Part shown: positions 25,111-35,401 of the stretch, one piece after another
How positions within the stretch are numbered: position 1 is the first letter of the stretch
Layout of the letters: every line of letters starts with the position of its first letter
Source: Phragmites australis
Taxonomy: Eukaryota > Streptophyta > Magnoliopsida > Poales > Poaceae
Length of the DNA: 64,000 nucleotides
Assembly (NCBI RefSeq): GCF_958298935.1
Contig: NC_084937.1
Span: 25,119,568-25,183,567, forward strand
Direction of reading: 5' to 3'
Notes under the pieces: model-generated
What the model was told of the DNA's origin: nothing
Seen by the model: only the letters and a program-made list of their open reading frames with translations
Databases searched by the model: none
Made by a program: the position numbers and the translations under genes

Positions 25111-25899
25111 TCACGACAGGAGCATCAGGCACCCTGCGGCAGCTAGCAGCAAGCAATTCGCGACACTGACGCCGGCGTTGTACGCGGCGCTCGTCGAGTC
25201 ACCCTTGCCGGTTAGCCCGCCTTCTTTGCCGGCCGCCGGGCTGGGAGCATCGGACGCCCCGGACTCCGGCGCGGGCGCCGGCGCCGGCGCGAGCGGTGGG
25301 TCCTTGCTGAAGATCTGCATGGGCAGGAGCACCTTGTTGAGCGCGTAGATCGCGACGGGGTCGGTGGCGTACACGCTGCTGGCGATCTTGGGCTTGGACC
25401 ACATGGACTGCACGTAGATGCTGCCCATGTCGTCGGTGAGGTTCAGCGTGTACGGCGAGCCGGCGAAGGTGTCCACCGGGTTGAGCGCGCTCAGGTTCTT
25501 GAACTCGGCGAGGGAGTAGAACTTTGGGAACGCGTGGTACAGGAGCAGCGTCTTGACCTGGTCGGCGGTGAGGTTGGAGAAGGTGGACTTCTTGAGCGCC
25601 GCGAACGCCGAGTCCTTGGGGACGAAGATGGTGATGCCGTCGTCGGTCTTGTTGGCCTGGCTCTGGAAAGTCTTGATCACTTCGGTCTTCTCCAGGTAGT
25701 TGAGGAAGGTGTGGAACGGGCCGGCCACGCTTAGGAGTACGGCGAGGTCCACGTAGTGCGGCGCCGGCGCCGGCGCGGGGGTCGGTGGGAGTGACACGGG
25801 CGCCGGCGTGGGTGGGCTAATCTTCTGAGCCAATGCCGGGGAGGAGAGGAGGACGGCCAGTACGGCCGTGGTAAAAATGGCAGCTTTGAACCCCATCAT
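25111..25899 (-). CDS. Fasciclin-like arabinogalactan protein
   Basis: Cell-surface proteoglycan of the FLA family, thought to act in wall assembly and adhesion. The 262-residue protein starts at the first of two adjacent Met codons after the upstream leader. An N-terminal signal peptide (residues 1-24, cleavage after PALA) is followed by an AP-rich arabinogalactan stretch (PTPAPVSLPPTPAPAPAP). One FAS1 domain at about residues 48-190 has the H1-like block TIFVPKDSAFAAL and H2-like YHAFPKFYSL. A second AP-rich stretch follows (LAPAPAPAPESGASDAPSP). The C-terminus has small residues and then a hydrophobic tail (VANCLLLAAAGCLMLLS), typical of a GPI-anchor signal. N-glycosylation sites NKT, NLT and NLS are present. 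One FAS1 domain flanked by two AG regions fits the short FLA11/12-like group. The exon is very GC-rich. Confidence 0.94.
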   Translation of the reverse strand: MMGFKAAIFTTAVLAVLLSSPALAQKISPPTPAPVSLPPTPAPAPAPHYVDLAVLLSVAGPFHTFLNYLEKTEVIKTFQSQANKTDDGITIFVPKDSAFAALKKSTFSNLTADQVKTLLLYHAFPKFYSLAEFKNLSALNPVDTFAGSPYTLNLTDDMGSIYVQSMWSKPKIASSVYATDPVAIYALNKVLLPMQIFSKDPPLAPAPAPAPESGASDAPSPAAGKEGGLTGKGDSTSAAYNAGVSVANCLLLAAAGCLMLLS

Positions 25900-26735
25900 G
25901 AAGCGTCTGCTTGTCTTCTCTTCTTCTCCGATCCAAATCCCTGAGATCATGCAGAAATATAGACAGACTTGGAACTCAGAAGACGAACGACGTGCGAGTT
26001 CGATCTGAGTGATCACAGATCAGTACGGCAATCAAGGAGTATGTTCTTTCTCTTTATCACAATGATCAAATTGATGCTGACATTTTTCGATGCATAGTTC
26101 CAGAAATTCAGATCAACGGTATTTTGGAACGATACTACCTAAGACTGAGAGCATATAATTTGAACATCTGGTTATTGATCGACTCACTATCACCAAGAAT
26201 TAGAAAACAGTATAGAAAAATCATTTCAGGCTCCAGTGGGGCCATTAGATCTACTCTTGGTGGCACGTTGTAGCTAGATGTGCAAGTGCCTACCAAATCA
26301 TGACACAAATACAAAAACAATCGCTTGAACAAAAAGAAAACTTTTCAGATCTCAGCACCAATACAAAAAGGGGCAAGAGCCAACTAACTAGATGAACACT
26401 CACGAGCCCAGCTACACAATCTTCGCTTCGACTTAAAGAAGAAGAAATATCATTGTACACTAGAAAAACATAAATTTGTTCATATTTCCGAGGTCAAGTA
26501 CTGCGACGAGATACACAAGCATCACAGTGCATTGAAGAGTTCGTATCACAAAGCTAAACGATGAAGTAGAGCTTGCAATAGATGAAAAGAAGTGCCTAAT
26601 CGCATGACAACATTGCGTTGCGCAAAAGAAGAATTCAAGGGAACAGACCTGAGTAGAGCAGGGAAGAGAGAACGAGAGAAGAGGAGAGGGTGGCAACTGA
26701 CGCTGGAGTGCTGAGAAGAGGGGGATGCTATATAA
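25900..26735 (-). promoter_or_regulatory. FLA promoter, 5' UTR and 5'-UTR intron
   Basis: On the minus strand a TATATAG box lies at about 26729-26735. About 85 bp downstream is a donor (CTACTCAG|GTCTGT, near 26650). An acceptor after GATCTCAG (near 25938) is followed by a short leader into the ATG at 25899. This gives a spliced leader with an intron of about 0.7 kb. In-frame upstream Met codons in the open frame would lie inside that intron, which supports the start chosen. Confidence 0.6.
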
Positions 26736-26964
26736 AACGGTGGTGTTCTTTCGTGTAAGGAGGAAGAAAAAAAGAAGATAATGAGATGTTTCATATGGCT
26801 GGTAGCTGTTGCGGGCGGGGGCAGTAGGTGCCCGCGCTCTCTCTTCTGAGAAGGTGCGTGATGAGAGCTGGCCGGGTATTAGCTGCACTTTCTTCCTGCC
26901 TGTCCCAGCTTTTTTCTGTTCCGTTCTTGAGTAAATTGCACTGCTGCTTAGTGGCAGTACAACC

Positions 26965-27056
26965 AGGCCCCGTTCCAGAAATAATTTTCAGTTCATGCAA
27001 GAATTGAATTGTTTATTGCGAAATGCTACGAAATTTCTGTGTTCCAAACAGGCCCT
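26965..27056. mobile_element. Short MITE-like element upstream of the FLA promoter
   Basis: Left end GGCCCCGTTCCAGAAAT and right end ATTTCTGTGTTCCAAACAGG with CCC form imperfect inverted repeats about 90 bp apart. No coding capacity. The exact borders are uncertain. Confidence 0.4.
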
Positions 27057-29598
27057 TAGTGTGTGTGGATTTGTCTGAAAACAGGCATACCTGCAAGGAG
27101 CACTTCTCGTTTTTTCTTTTCAGCGCTTATTGATTTTGTCAGGATTGTGTACCAGACTTCAGTTTTCTTGTAAGGTCAATTGCCGGTACTTCAGCGTCAC
27201 ACTAGTTTTTTTTTATACTTATGTACTTCATTGCAAACTGTCACCCGGATGCATGAAGTGGTTCTGACCTTTTCGAATCCAGTTGTGCACTTTGCCTTTT
27301 TAAACTGTTCTTGTGCGAAGCCACAAGATGTATAAAAACTGTGAACTTGTTAATTCATTGTCTGACACCAAGATCCGTTAGATTCAAATTTGTTTCTACT
27401 ACATCTTTATGAGGAAAAACTCATAGGACAATTAGATTAAAATCTGTTTCTACTCCACTTTGGATTATCATTGCTATCTGATCTGTAGCTTAGGCCACAT
27501 GTAAACTACAGAGGTCAGTAGCAGATTAGTACAGCTACTAAGGCTCATGGAAGACTTCAAGTAGGCCTAGTGCATCTGTGTGGTTAATAAATCTGACAGT
27601 GCAACCGAACTCATTTTTCTTAAAGGAAACAAGCAAATGACTTTGAGAAAATTTGTAACAAGTTGCTACCAGCTAGCTTTTTGGCTCATGAGGATGATCT
27701 TTCAAGAAATAATGGATTAGTTCTTGATTAGAGTTAAAGATTTCGTAAATATTTAGTAGAGGCCTTCTTTTTACTTAACTGAAATAAATAGTATGTGTGC
27801 ATCTCAATCTGCATATAACATTTTATTTACTTTTAAAATAATTAGTTACCTCAACCTTGCTAGATGAATTAATATGCCATGATCGGTATATAATAAACTT
27901 CACTGACGTGGGGTATTAACTGTATTTGATAATGCGAGATCACAACTGAATGGGCTACCTGAGTTGATTTTGCAGTGTCGGTGAGATGGCCACTTGACTC
28001 AGCTGATACAGCTTGTATCTGGTGGGGTTAAGCATCTTCCCTTGCATCAAGTCTAGAATAATAACTGTTCAGTGGTAGGTAACAATAATGCCTTAATCAT
28101 CGAAGGAAAGGAAAGTTCATTTCTTGAGCTGTCATGCTCAATTAAGCTGGGTAGAAAAAATATATTCAGCACCTTTCATCATACACAATCAAGTAACACG
28201 TTTAACATCCATAGACTGCAAAATCGATGGATGTAACTGCACAGTTGAATTTCATGTTCCTACTGTTGATTCAATTGTAAATCAGTACTATAACTTAGTC
28301 TGTAAGAAAGTTAAAAAATTAAAACAAAGTAGACATAATTTTGCGAAACTATTTCCAATACATTTCTAATCACATTTTTGCATATTGTTCAAATGCCTCT
28401 TGTTAGACCTACATTCAAATTGTTAGTTTGTGCATTAGTTTGTGCATCACATAATGGAAATAAAAGGCCCAGCAGGAGGCTGACTCAAGGAGTTACATTA
28501 AACAACTAACACGTTTTTTTTTCCAACTTTGCGTTTTGGTTTGGTTTCACCTTCCAGGAAATCTGAAAGTTGGGTGATATATATTATCCTTTCTTTCACT
28601 CTAAGCACACTGGCTGAAAACTGAGCTCCTATTTGTTCTAGGATTGCAGGAAGCTAATGCCCTCCTTTCACTATAAACAATCAATTAATGCATACTTCAT
28701 GACTATAATCTCTAATATTTAAAAAATGTGCAGTGATTGTTCCAAGACAGGCAAGACATCCTGCCATCCCATCCGGATCCCGCATGGGCCAGCGTCCCCA
28801 CATGGGTCGTCCGCTCCCGTATGGGCTAACGGCCCCACTTGGGCCGCCCCCACATGGACCACACGCACCAGCTGGCAGGGCGTCTTGTGAGTGCATGGGC
28901 CATGCGCCGAACAACTGGGTTGCCTAAGCCTCACGCCCCACACGCCAGGCTACACTAGGACAAAGCCGATTTCAACACAGTAGCCTTGCATTTTTTTTCT
29001 TCTGTCCGAACAGCATTTGAGCAGTACTCAACAACTATATACACACATACATGAGCTCCTCAACCACCTGCATGTAACTTCCTCTTTTTTATTCTTTTTC
29101 CTTTTATTCCATAGAACGCACACACATATGGTCCATGAAAAACTTCCTCACGCCACACACCTCGTGACGCAGTACTGCATGATGTTATCGTGTGTAAATT
29201 TTTTGCTCCTGTTGTAACGCATCGGTATTTGACTAGTTAATAACATGAGAGTACCTCCTATCACTTTTGATGACCTCTCTAATGATCTCGAACAAAAAAC
29301 GTTGCTGTTTCAGTGGTTGCTGACCTTCATCTGTTGTCAGAGTGAAGCAAGCCTTTTTTCCTTCTAATGTTAAAGAGGAAGGTAAACCTTAGATTATTTT
29401 ATTCAGGACTTCAGATTCGATCCACTTGAACCTTTTACCAACTTCATCAAACCTCAAACATTACTGTTCCGTTAAAACTTGGGCTGGTGGTGAGCACTCT
29501 GTTTAACCTCCATGCTGATTCAAGCTTGAACTTTAGGACCGTCTCAGATGGTTCTTCAATGTAAAGGAGATAGGGATCACATTTTTAAGTGACCCAAT

Positions 29599-29618
29599 CA
29601 CACACACACACACACACA
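29599..29618. repeat. (CA)n microsatellite, about 10 units
   Basis: Uninterrupted CACACA run between unique sequences. Confidence 0.9.
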
Positions 29619-30439
29619 AAAGAATCATTTAACAGATCCACGATCAGGTGAGGAACCAGCAAAATCGGTAGAGAACATATTGTACGATGAAAAGTACCAA
29701 AATCTTGTATGGGCATAGTCTGTACCCTACATATTTAACTTGTTGCAAACATAAAGAAAAATGAGACCATATTCCATTCCCTGCATCATTGCATGCAAAT
29801 GACGATCTCATTATGGCCGTGAAGACGTCCTTTTTTTAGGAGAACTGCCGTCGAGATGTCCCTTTTTTTATTGGAGAACTGCCGTGGAGACGTCCCTGGA
29901 GTGCAATTATTGGCTACCAATGACTCGAGAACCACCGAAATGAACACGGGAAAAGGAGTGGCCTGACGTAGAACGGGGGAGAAGAGAAATGGTTAGCATG
30001 TCGTTCAAGCACCAAAGATTTGCAGGCCAAACATCCACGTCTGCCCGCGCAAGCGAGAGGAAAACGAGAGCTATTTCATTCCCTTGCAAGCCATGGTGTC
30101 GTGCGTTCCATGCCATGCTGTGGTCGCTTCAGAATTCAGAGTGTCACCGGCGATCTGGAGTTCTGGACGCAGACGGTTCCGAGCTTGGGCTTCAATTTTG
30201 GGCATTCTGGACCGCATACCTGGATTTTCGCTGGGCTGCTAAAGTATGCAGCTGGGCCCTGGCTAAGTTAGCGGCTGCTCAATTTGCGATTTTTTTGTAT
30301 ATTTTTATTTTAAAACTATAAAACTATGTGTCCATTTTTGAATTTTACAGAAATAAAGCGGGAAGGAGGTTAAAAAATCGTCATATGATTGGACGAGTTA
30401 TCTCCTTCCCCGATTAGAGAGCAAGAAAACACATCGGCT

Positions 30440-32170
30440 GCCAACAACTTCCTACCTATTAGAAGGGCGAGAAGGCGGGAAGTGGCACAGGCCCTGCAAC
30501 AACAGCCTCCCGCTTGTTGGAAGGGTGGAAAGTGAAATAGTCCCACTATTGTGGCCTCCCGTATATTGGGAGAGGGAAAATTGTGCCGGTCCAACCGGTT
30601 GCATCACTTTCCGCTCGTTAGAAGGACGAGAGATTGGCCTATATAATGCTACATTGGGCGAGTGGAGGCCTCACTTGCCTAGTTGAGACCTCATGTGTTA
30701 AAAAAAAATAGATGAGAGGAGAGGAAAGTAGGAGCAGCAGAGCCCTGCCAAATTCGATCTTCGTTGCTAGTAAATAGTCTAATCTTGGTACTTTATTTTG
30801 TAAACGAGTTAGGTTAGTCATCAAATCTAGTTTCAAATATAGGTTAGCTATCAAATCTGATTTCGGATATATGTTAGCCATCATATATAGGTTAGCATAT
30901 GTAATTGAGAGTTAGTTGTGTTGTTATTGGATCTAGATTTTTAAAGGAAGAAAGAATAATAATTAGACCGATGATTTGATAGTTAGTATTAGTTGATAGT
31001 GGTATTTATTGTAACAATATTTCAAGATTGTTTTTTTATGGACTGCTATTTTAGATGTAGTACTTATAGTTTAGTAATTTTTTCTTGGATTTAGTTGTTG
31101 CAGGCTAAAGCAATAGTATAGCTTTTTTTAAATTAATTGTAGGTAGGAATGGTAGATAAGTTGTATTTCAATATTTTCTTTGGAGATGGGGAGATTGTTT
31201 ATGGTCCGAATGAGATAGATTTGTCTGGATTTTAGTTAATAGATAAGGGTATCATTAGAGTAAGGGAAATGGCCTTTGGAGACATGAAGACGAACTTCAC
31301 ACGCGCGAGAAACTACTTTAGAGACATCAGGCTCTCCTGCACTGCCAAGAAGAGGAGGACCGCGAAGCGGCGCATGCGAGAAGGAGAAAATATTTCCGCT
31401 TCACATAATAGAATCCATGTTCTATCCTTGGCATTCTAATATCAAAAATCATGTACGACGATCTTTGTAATAACTTCTACATGTTTATATGTGAATAAAA
31501 ATGGCAGGTTCTACTCTCATCTTATACCTCCTGATAAACGTGAAAGCCGCGACTGTTAATACAGAGGGAAAAGAGATTGACGGTAATAAAAGAAAATAAG
31601 GAAAAATATCAAAGCCGATGAGAAGTCGGTGCTTAGTGATTCTCGAGCTGTCAATGATCGGTGAACCAACATATTCTCCTGTTCTTGGCTCTCTCCGTGG
31701 CTTTAACCCTACATTTTTGGCCTGCAAATTATCCCTAAGCAGGAGATTCAATTAATCAAAATTCCGAAGCGCCCTTTTTTTTTACCTCAAAACATGAAAG
31801 GAACAAATTTCGATAGTTATTCCATCCCCAATATCGATTGAGCCTGCAAGATCTTTGATCTTCCCTGTAACCAATGAAAAAATGGGTTGGCTATATTACA
31901 GTGACAAACTCCAAGCTAATAATATGAAGCACATAAATATAGTAGGGTCCGTGTCACTTAATAGGAGGCTAGTGCTATGAGGCCCATGCCACTCCTTGCC
32001 TGTTTAATGTGAGAGACGTTGGACCCACTAGTTTCTACTCGTTGGAAAGGTGTGAAGTCAGTGTTGCAGGCCATGCGCTACTTACCGCCTGTTGGATGGG
32101 TGAGGGGGTATTTTTTGCCCATCCAATAAGCGGAAAGTGCCTCATGTCGTCCACTTAATCTCTCACTCTG
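30440..32170. repeat. Degenerate short repeats at both ends of a 1.7-kb AT-rich segment
   Basis: Variants of a motif like CGTTGGAAGGGTGAGAAGTG occur several times at 30460-30640 and again at 32035-32150, on both sides of an AT-rich middle. This looks like subterminal repeats of a non-autonomous transposon or the remnants of long terminal repeats. No transposase, no clear ends and no target duplication were found. Confidence 0.35.
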
Positions 32171-33445
32171 TTCAGTAGGTGTTTTTTTTTTCACGCACAC
32201 TCAACAGACTGGAGGAGCCTATTTTTACAAAATTAAAAAACGACCGCAGAATTTTGTAATTTTTAAAATAAAAAATATACCAACGAAAAAATTCCTCATT
32301 TTGCTTTGGGTTCACCGCTCTGTGGACCAAACATATCTGATGTCGCTGTGTCATAGCATGGGCAGCCCATGGGAATGTGACGAGAAGGTTGTAGAAGGTT
32401 GTGGCCGAGAGTGACAGGAACCGGTGGCCGGTGGCCGGTGGCCGGCGAGACCGATGTCGGTGGACCAAACCAGGGTGGCACAGGTTTCAGGACCATAGAT
32501 ATGGTCCATCTGTCTCACCCAACTTGCTGGTGCCGAACACGGGCTGAACATTACATTTCTTCGGGCAAATTTTGCTATACGACAGGTGTGTCATTTGCGA
32601 GAAGACACTGGGTTTTTTCATCTTTATACTATCCGACATCGTCAAAAAGTTGATATTTGCTACTAAACTCTAGCTCGATTAGAACAATATTTTCGGCTCT
32701 AGAAGTCAAGAGTATTTCTTTCGAAATGACCTGTAGTGCCCTGGTTCTGAAAGTGAAGCCGCCAAACCAAGCATGGAACCGAACCTGATTTGCTTCTGTT
32801 GTCACTCCTTTAACGGACTAAAGAAAACTCCGGCTCAGAACACAGACAAGGTTTTCGGACTTAACCGTGAGTCAATTCCGGGAACTCGTGGTCGCTGCAC
32901 ACAGCTTACACTAGGACAAGGCGTACGCGTACGAACACGACCTTGCCGGTTGCCACTCTTCGAAGTTTTGGCCGGTCCCGCCTGACGCCGAGCACAGCAA
33001 GAAAAAGAATCGAACGAGCGTGGGTTCCTTTTGAAAAACACCCGCGCACCGCCCACGACCCCACGCTACGATAATCCATGGGGTCCTCTGCTTTGCTTTG
33101 CAGGGGGCGCATGCTGGATTAGACCGCACTTGCCAAAGCACAACTCGTCAAGACGTCAACGCTTTGGCACATCCCACAGCGTATTAGTGTATGTTTAGCA
33201 GAGTTTCAGTTTTAAAAAGTTTTAAACTGGTTATTCCTACCTCCAAAGAGTCTTATAATTGGAGTTATGAGCAGATTAAGAATCTTTAGTTTAGGCACAT
33301 TGTTTATTTTATATTACAAACTTTAAATTCTATATAGATCTTAGAGTGGAGCGATAACAAACAGCGTCTTCCTGCTCTGCAAACCAAACCAAACCAAACC
33401 AACGCGGCACAACACAAGTGGCGGTGCAATGCAATGCTGCATCTC

Positions 33446-33452
33446 TATAAAA
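33446..33452 (+). promoter_or_regulatory. TATA box of EF-hand gene 1
   Basis: TATAAAA about 95 bp before the ATG at 33547. Confidence 0.7.
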
Positions 33453-33546
33453 CGCGGCCACGGCCTCCAAACCGAGACCAGGAGACCACGAAACTCCAAC
33501 GGGAAACACGGTGCTAGGCTCGTGAAAAACAGCTCTTTTTGCCAAG

Positions 33547-33957
33547 ATGAGCGTGGAGATCCTTGACGGGAGGACGGTGCAGAGCTTCGTGGAGGACGAG
33601 CGCGCGTTCAACTCGTCCGTGGACGCCCGGTTCGCGGCGCTGGACGCGGACCGCGACGGCCGGCTCTCGTACGCCGAGATGGCCGGGGAGCTCATGAGCC
33701 TCCGCGTGCGCGAGGCGCACTTCGGCGACGACGAGCCCGCCGCGGCGGGCGAGCTCGCGGAGCTGTACGGGGCGCTGTTCGCGCGGTTCGACCGCGACGG
33801 CGACGGCGCGGTGGACCGGGAGGAGTTCCGCGCCGAGATGAGGGAGGTCATGCTCGCCGTCGCCAGCGGGCTCGGCGTGCTACCCGTGCAGATGGTCGTC
33901 GAGGAAGGCAGCCTCCTCAGGTGGGCCGTCGACAGGGAGCTGGGCGGAGCAACTTGA
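33547..33957 (+). CDS. EF-hand calcium-binding protein, copy 1
   Basis: A 136-residue intronless small calcium sensor. Two EF-hand loops are complete: D33-E44 (DADRDGRLSYAE) and D82-E93 (DRDGDGAVDREE), both with acidic residues at positions 1, 3 and 12. Flanking them are the conserved start MSVEILDGRTVQSFVEDE and the end LPVQMVVEEGSLLRWAVDRE. Its partner and function are unknown; proteins of this type are soluble, and no membrane or transit signal is visible. It is a close paralog of the gene at 43807, with one residue less between the loops. Third codon positions are extremely GC-rich, more so than in copy 2. A TATA box is present. Confidence 0.92.
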   Translation: MSVEILDGRTVQSFVEDERAFNSSVDARFAALDADRDGRLSYAEMAGELMSLRVREAHFGDDEPAAAGELAELYGALFARFDRDGDGAVDREEFRAEMREVMLAVASGLGVLPVQMVVEEGSLLRWAVDRELGGAT

Positions 33958-34124
33958 ACTGACCAGCTCAGCTCATGGTCACGCCGTTTCAGTGTCGATG
34001 AGAGTTTCCGCTGTGTTCCGAGTTCTTGAGAGTTTCCGCTGTGTTCCGAGTTCGTATCAGACTAATATTCGTACTTGCAAAAGTATTTGGAGTGTGCACT
34101 TATTTATGCACTAAGCGTGTGTAG

Positions 34125-34310
34125 CAGAGACGGAGCTTCCTTGTGGCCAAGGGGCCATAGGCCCTCAACATTTGTGCAAATATTTATGTACTTAGTAATA
34201 TTTTAAACAATTTTAATGATGAAGCTTTAAATTCGTCATGTTTATATTGTCTAATTTTTAGATCCTTTAGTTTTGGCCTCCTCTAAATTATAGCTCAAGC
34301 TCCGTCAATA
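34125..34310. mobile_element. hAT-type MITE, 186 bp, with 8-bp target duplication
   Basis: The left end CAGAGACGGAGCTT and the inverse of the right end (TATTGACGGAGCTT) share the ACGGAGCTT core. GTGTGTAG flanks the element exactly on both sides (34117-34124 and 34311-34318). It has no coding capacity. The 8-bp duplication points to the hAT superfamily. It lies between EF-hand gene 1 and the HISN1 promoter. Confidence 0.8.
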
Positions 34311-34319
34311 GTGTGTAGT

Positions 34320-35180
34320 AATGCTGCCTGGCATTTCAGCGTGACCGTATGTATGCCGATGGTATAAATGATTTCAAGAATTTTTTACATTTTGACCTTT
34401 TTAAAAATATATTATACAAATAGATATGTAAAAAATAATTTCTAAAAATAATCCTTTTTTTTGCACTGCGTCATAACATTTGGCGCACGGTACCGTGCTA
34501 GCGGTATTTTATTTTGGATTTAAAAGATCATACGTGGTAGTTATCACAGAGTCAATTGTTATGGCGCCATGCTATTCAATCATGACGCCGTAAACATAAT
34601 CTATTTTTGATATTATTTTTTCATAGATCTGAACGGAGAAAAAGTTTTTTAAAAGACCAAAATCTAAAAATTCCATCAATATTTTCTTTGTTTTGGGCTA
34701 GTTGAATGTTTTAGGGTGTGATTTGTTGCACACATAAGATTTTGCTCATATAGATCGTATATGTAGGCTGAGATAAAATAAGCTAAACTTAGTTATATTT
34801 ACTAAAAAGAATAGTGTTTACTTGTTTATATCTATCTGGACATGTTGAGCTGTCCTCTTATTTGTTTGATCGAATCTAAGGCCGTATAAGCGGATAATGC
34901 AAGAGTTAAAATTGTGATTGGTTGCTCGCATGAAGATATTTTTTGACACTAACCAGTGAGCTCGTCTGTATGAGTCTGTATCTACCAAGCTAGCTGAAAA
35001 TGTATATTTGTATCTATCATATCAGACTAAAATAGTGGATATGAGTAAACAAACATAACTCTCTAAAATTATGTCAATCAATCTCTTAATTCATGTTTTG
35101 CAAAAATAATTAGCCGAGTTTAATAGGAATTTCGTTATTTCCTTTTTTGATTCTTTCAGTCTCGTTTTCTTTTCAAAATA
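34320..35180. other. AT-rich intergenic DNA
   Basis: No gene or clear repeat recognised between the hAT MITE and the HISN1 promoter motifs. Confidence 0.5.
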
Positions 35181-35187
35181 AAAAGTG

Positions 35188-35290
35188 TAAGGCCCATTTA
35201 CAACATATCTGCAAAGCCCACTAAGCCCAGCCCAACATAAGAGCTAATACCCCACGTCCTAATCTGGGCCCAGCCCAACACCCACGTGCT
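35188..35290 (+). promoter_or_regulatory. HISN1 promoter motifs: site II (GGCCCA/AGCCCA) cluster and a G-box
   Basis: GGCCCA at 35191 is followed by several AGCCCA and TGGGCC motifs up to about 35278, then CACGTG at 35283-35288, about 115 bp before the ATG. Site II clusters are known from plant housekeeping promoters, which suits an amino-acid biosynthesis gene. No TATA box was seen. Function is inferred. Confidence 0.5.
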
Positions 35291-35401
35291 CATCCTCATC
35301 CCGTACCGTCATGTGGGGCCCACATCACACCGTATCTTGAGGTCGGTTGCTCGCCCGCTCCGCCGCCGCCGCACCCGCCGCTAGCCTCCTTCCACCCAAA
35401 A

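Larger units (their letters stand above)
27060..33440. other. Repeat-rich intergenic region
   Basis: No gene recognised. It holds a degenerate CATGGGCC-type GC-rich stretch at 28780-28930, a (CA)n microsatellite at about 29599-29618, degenerate repeats at 30.4-32.2 kb (listed separately), and three copies of CCGGTGG near 32420-32445. Confidence 0.5.
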
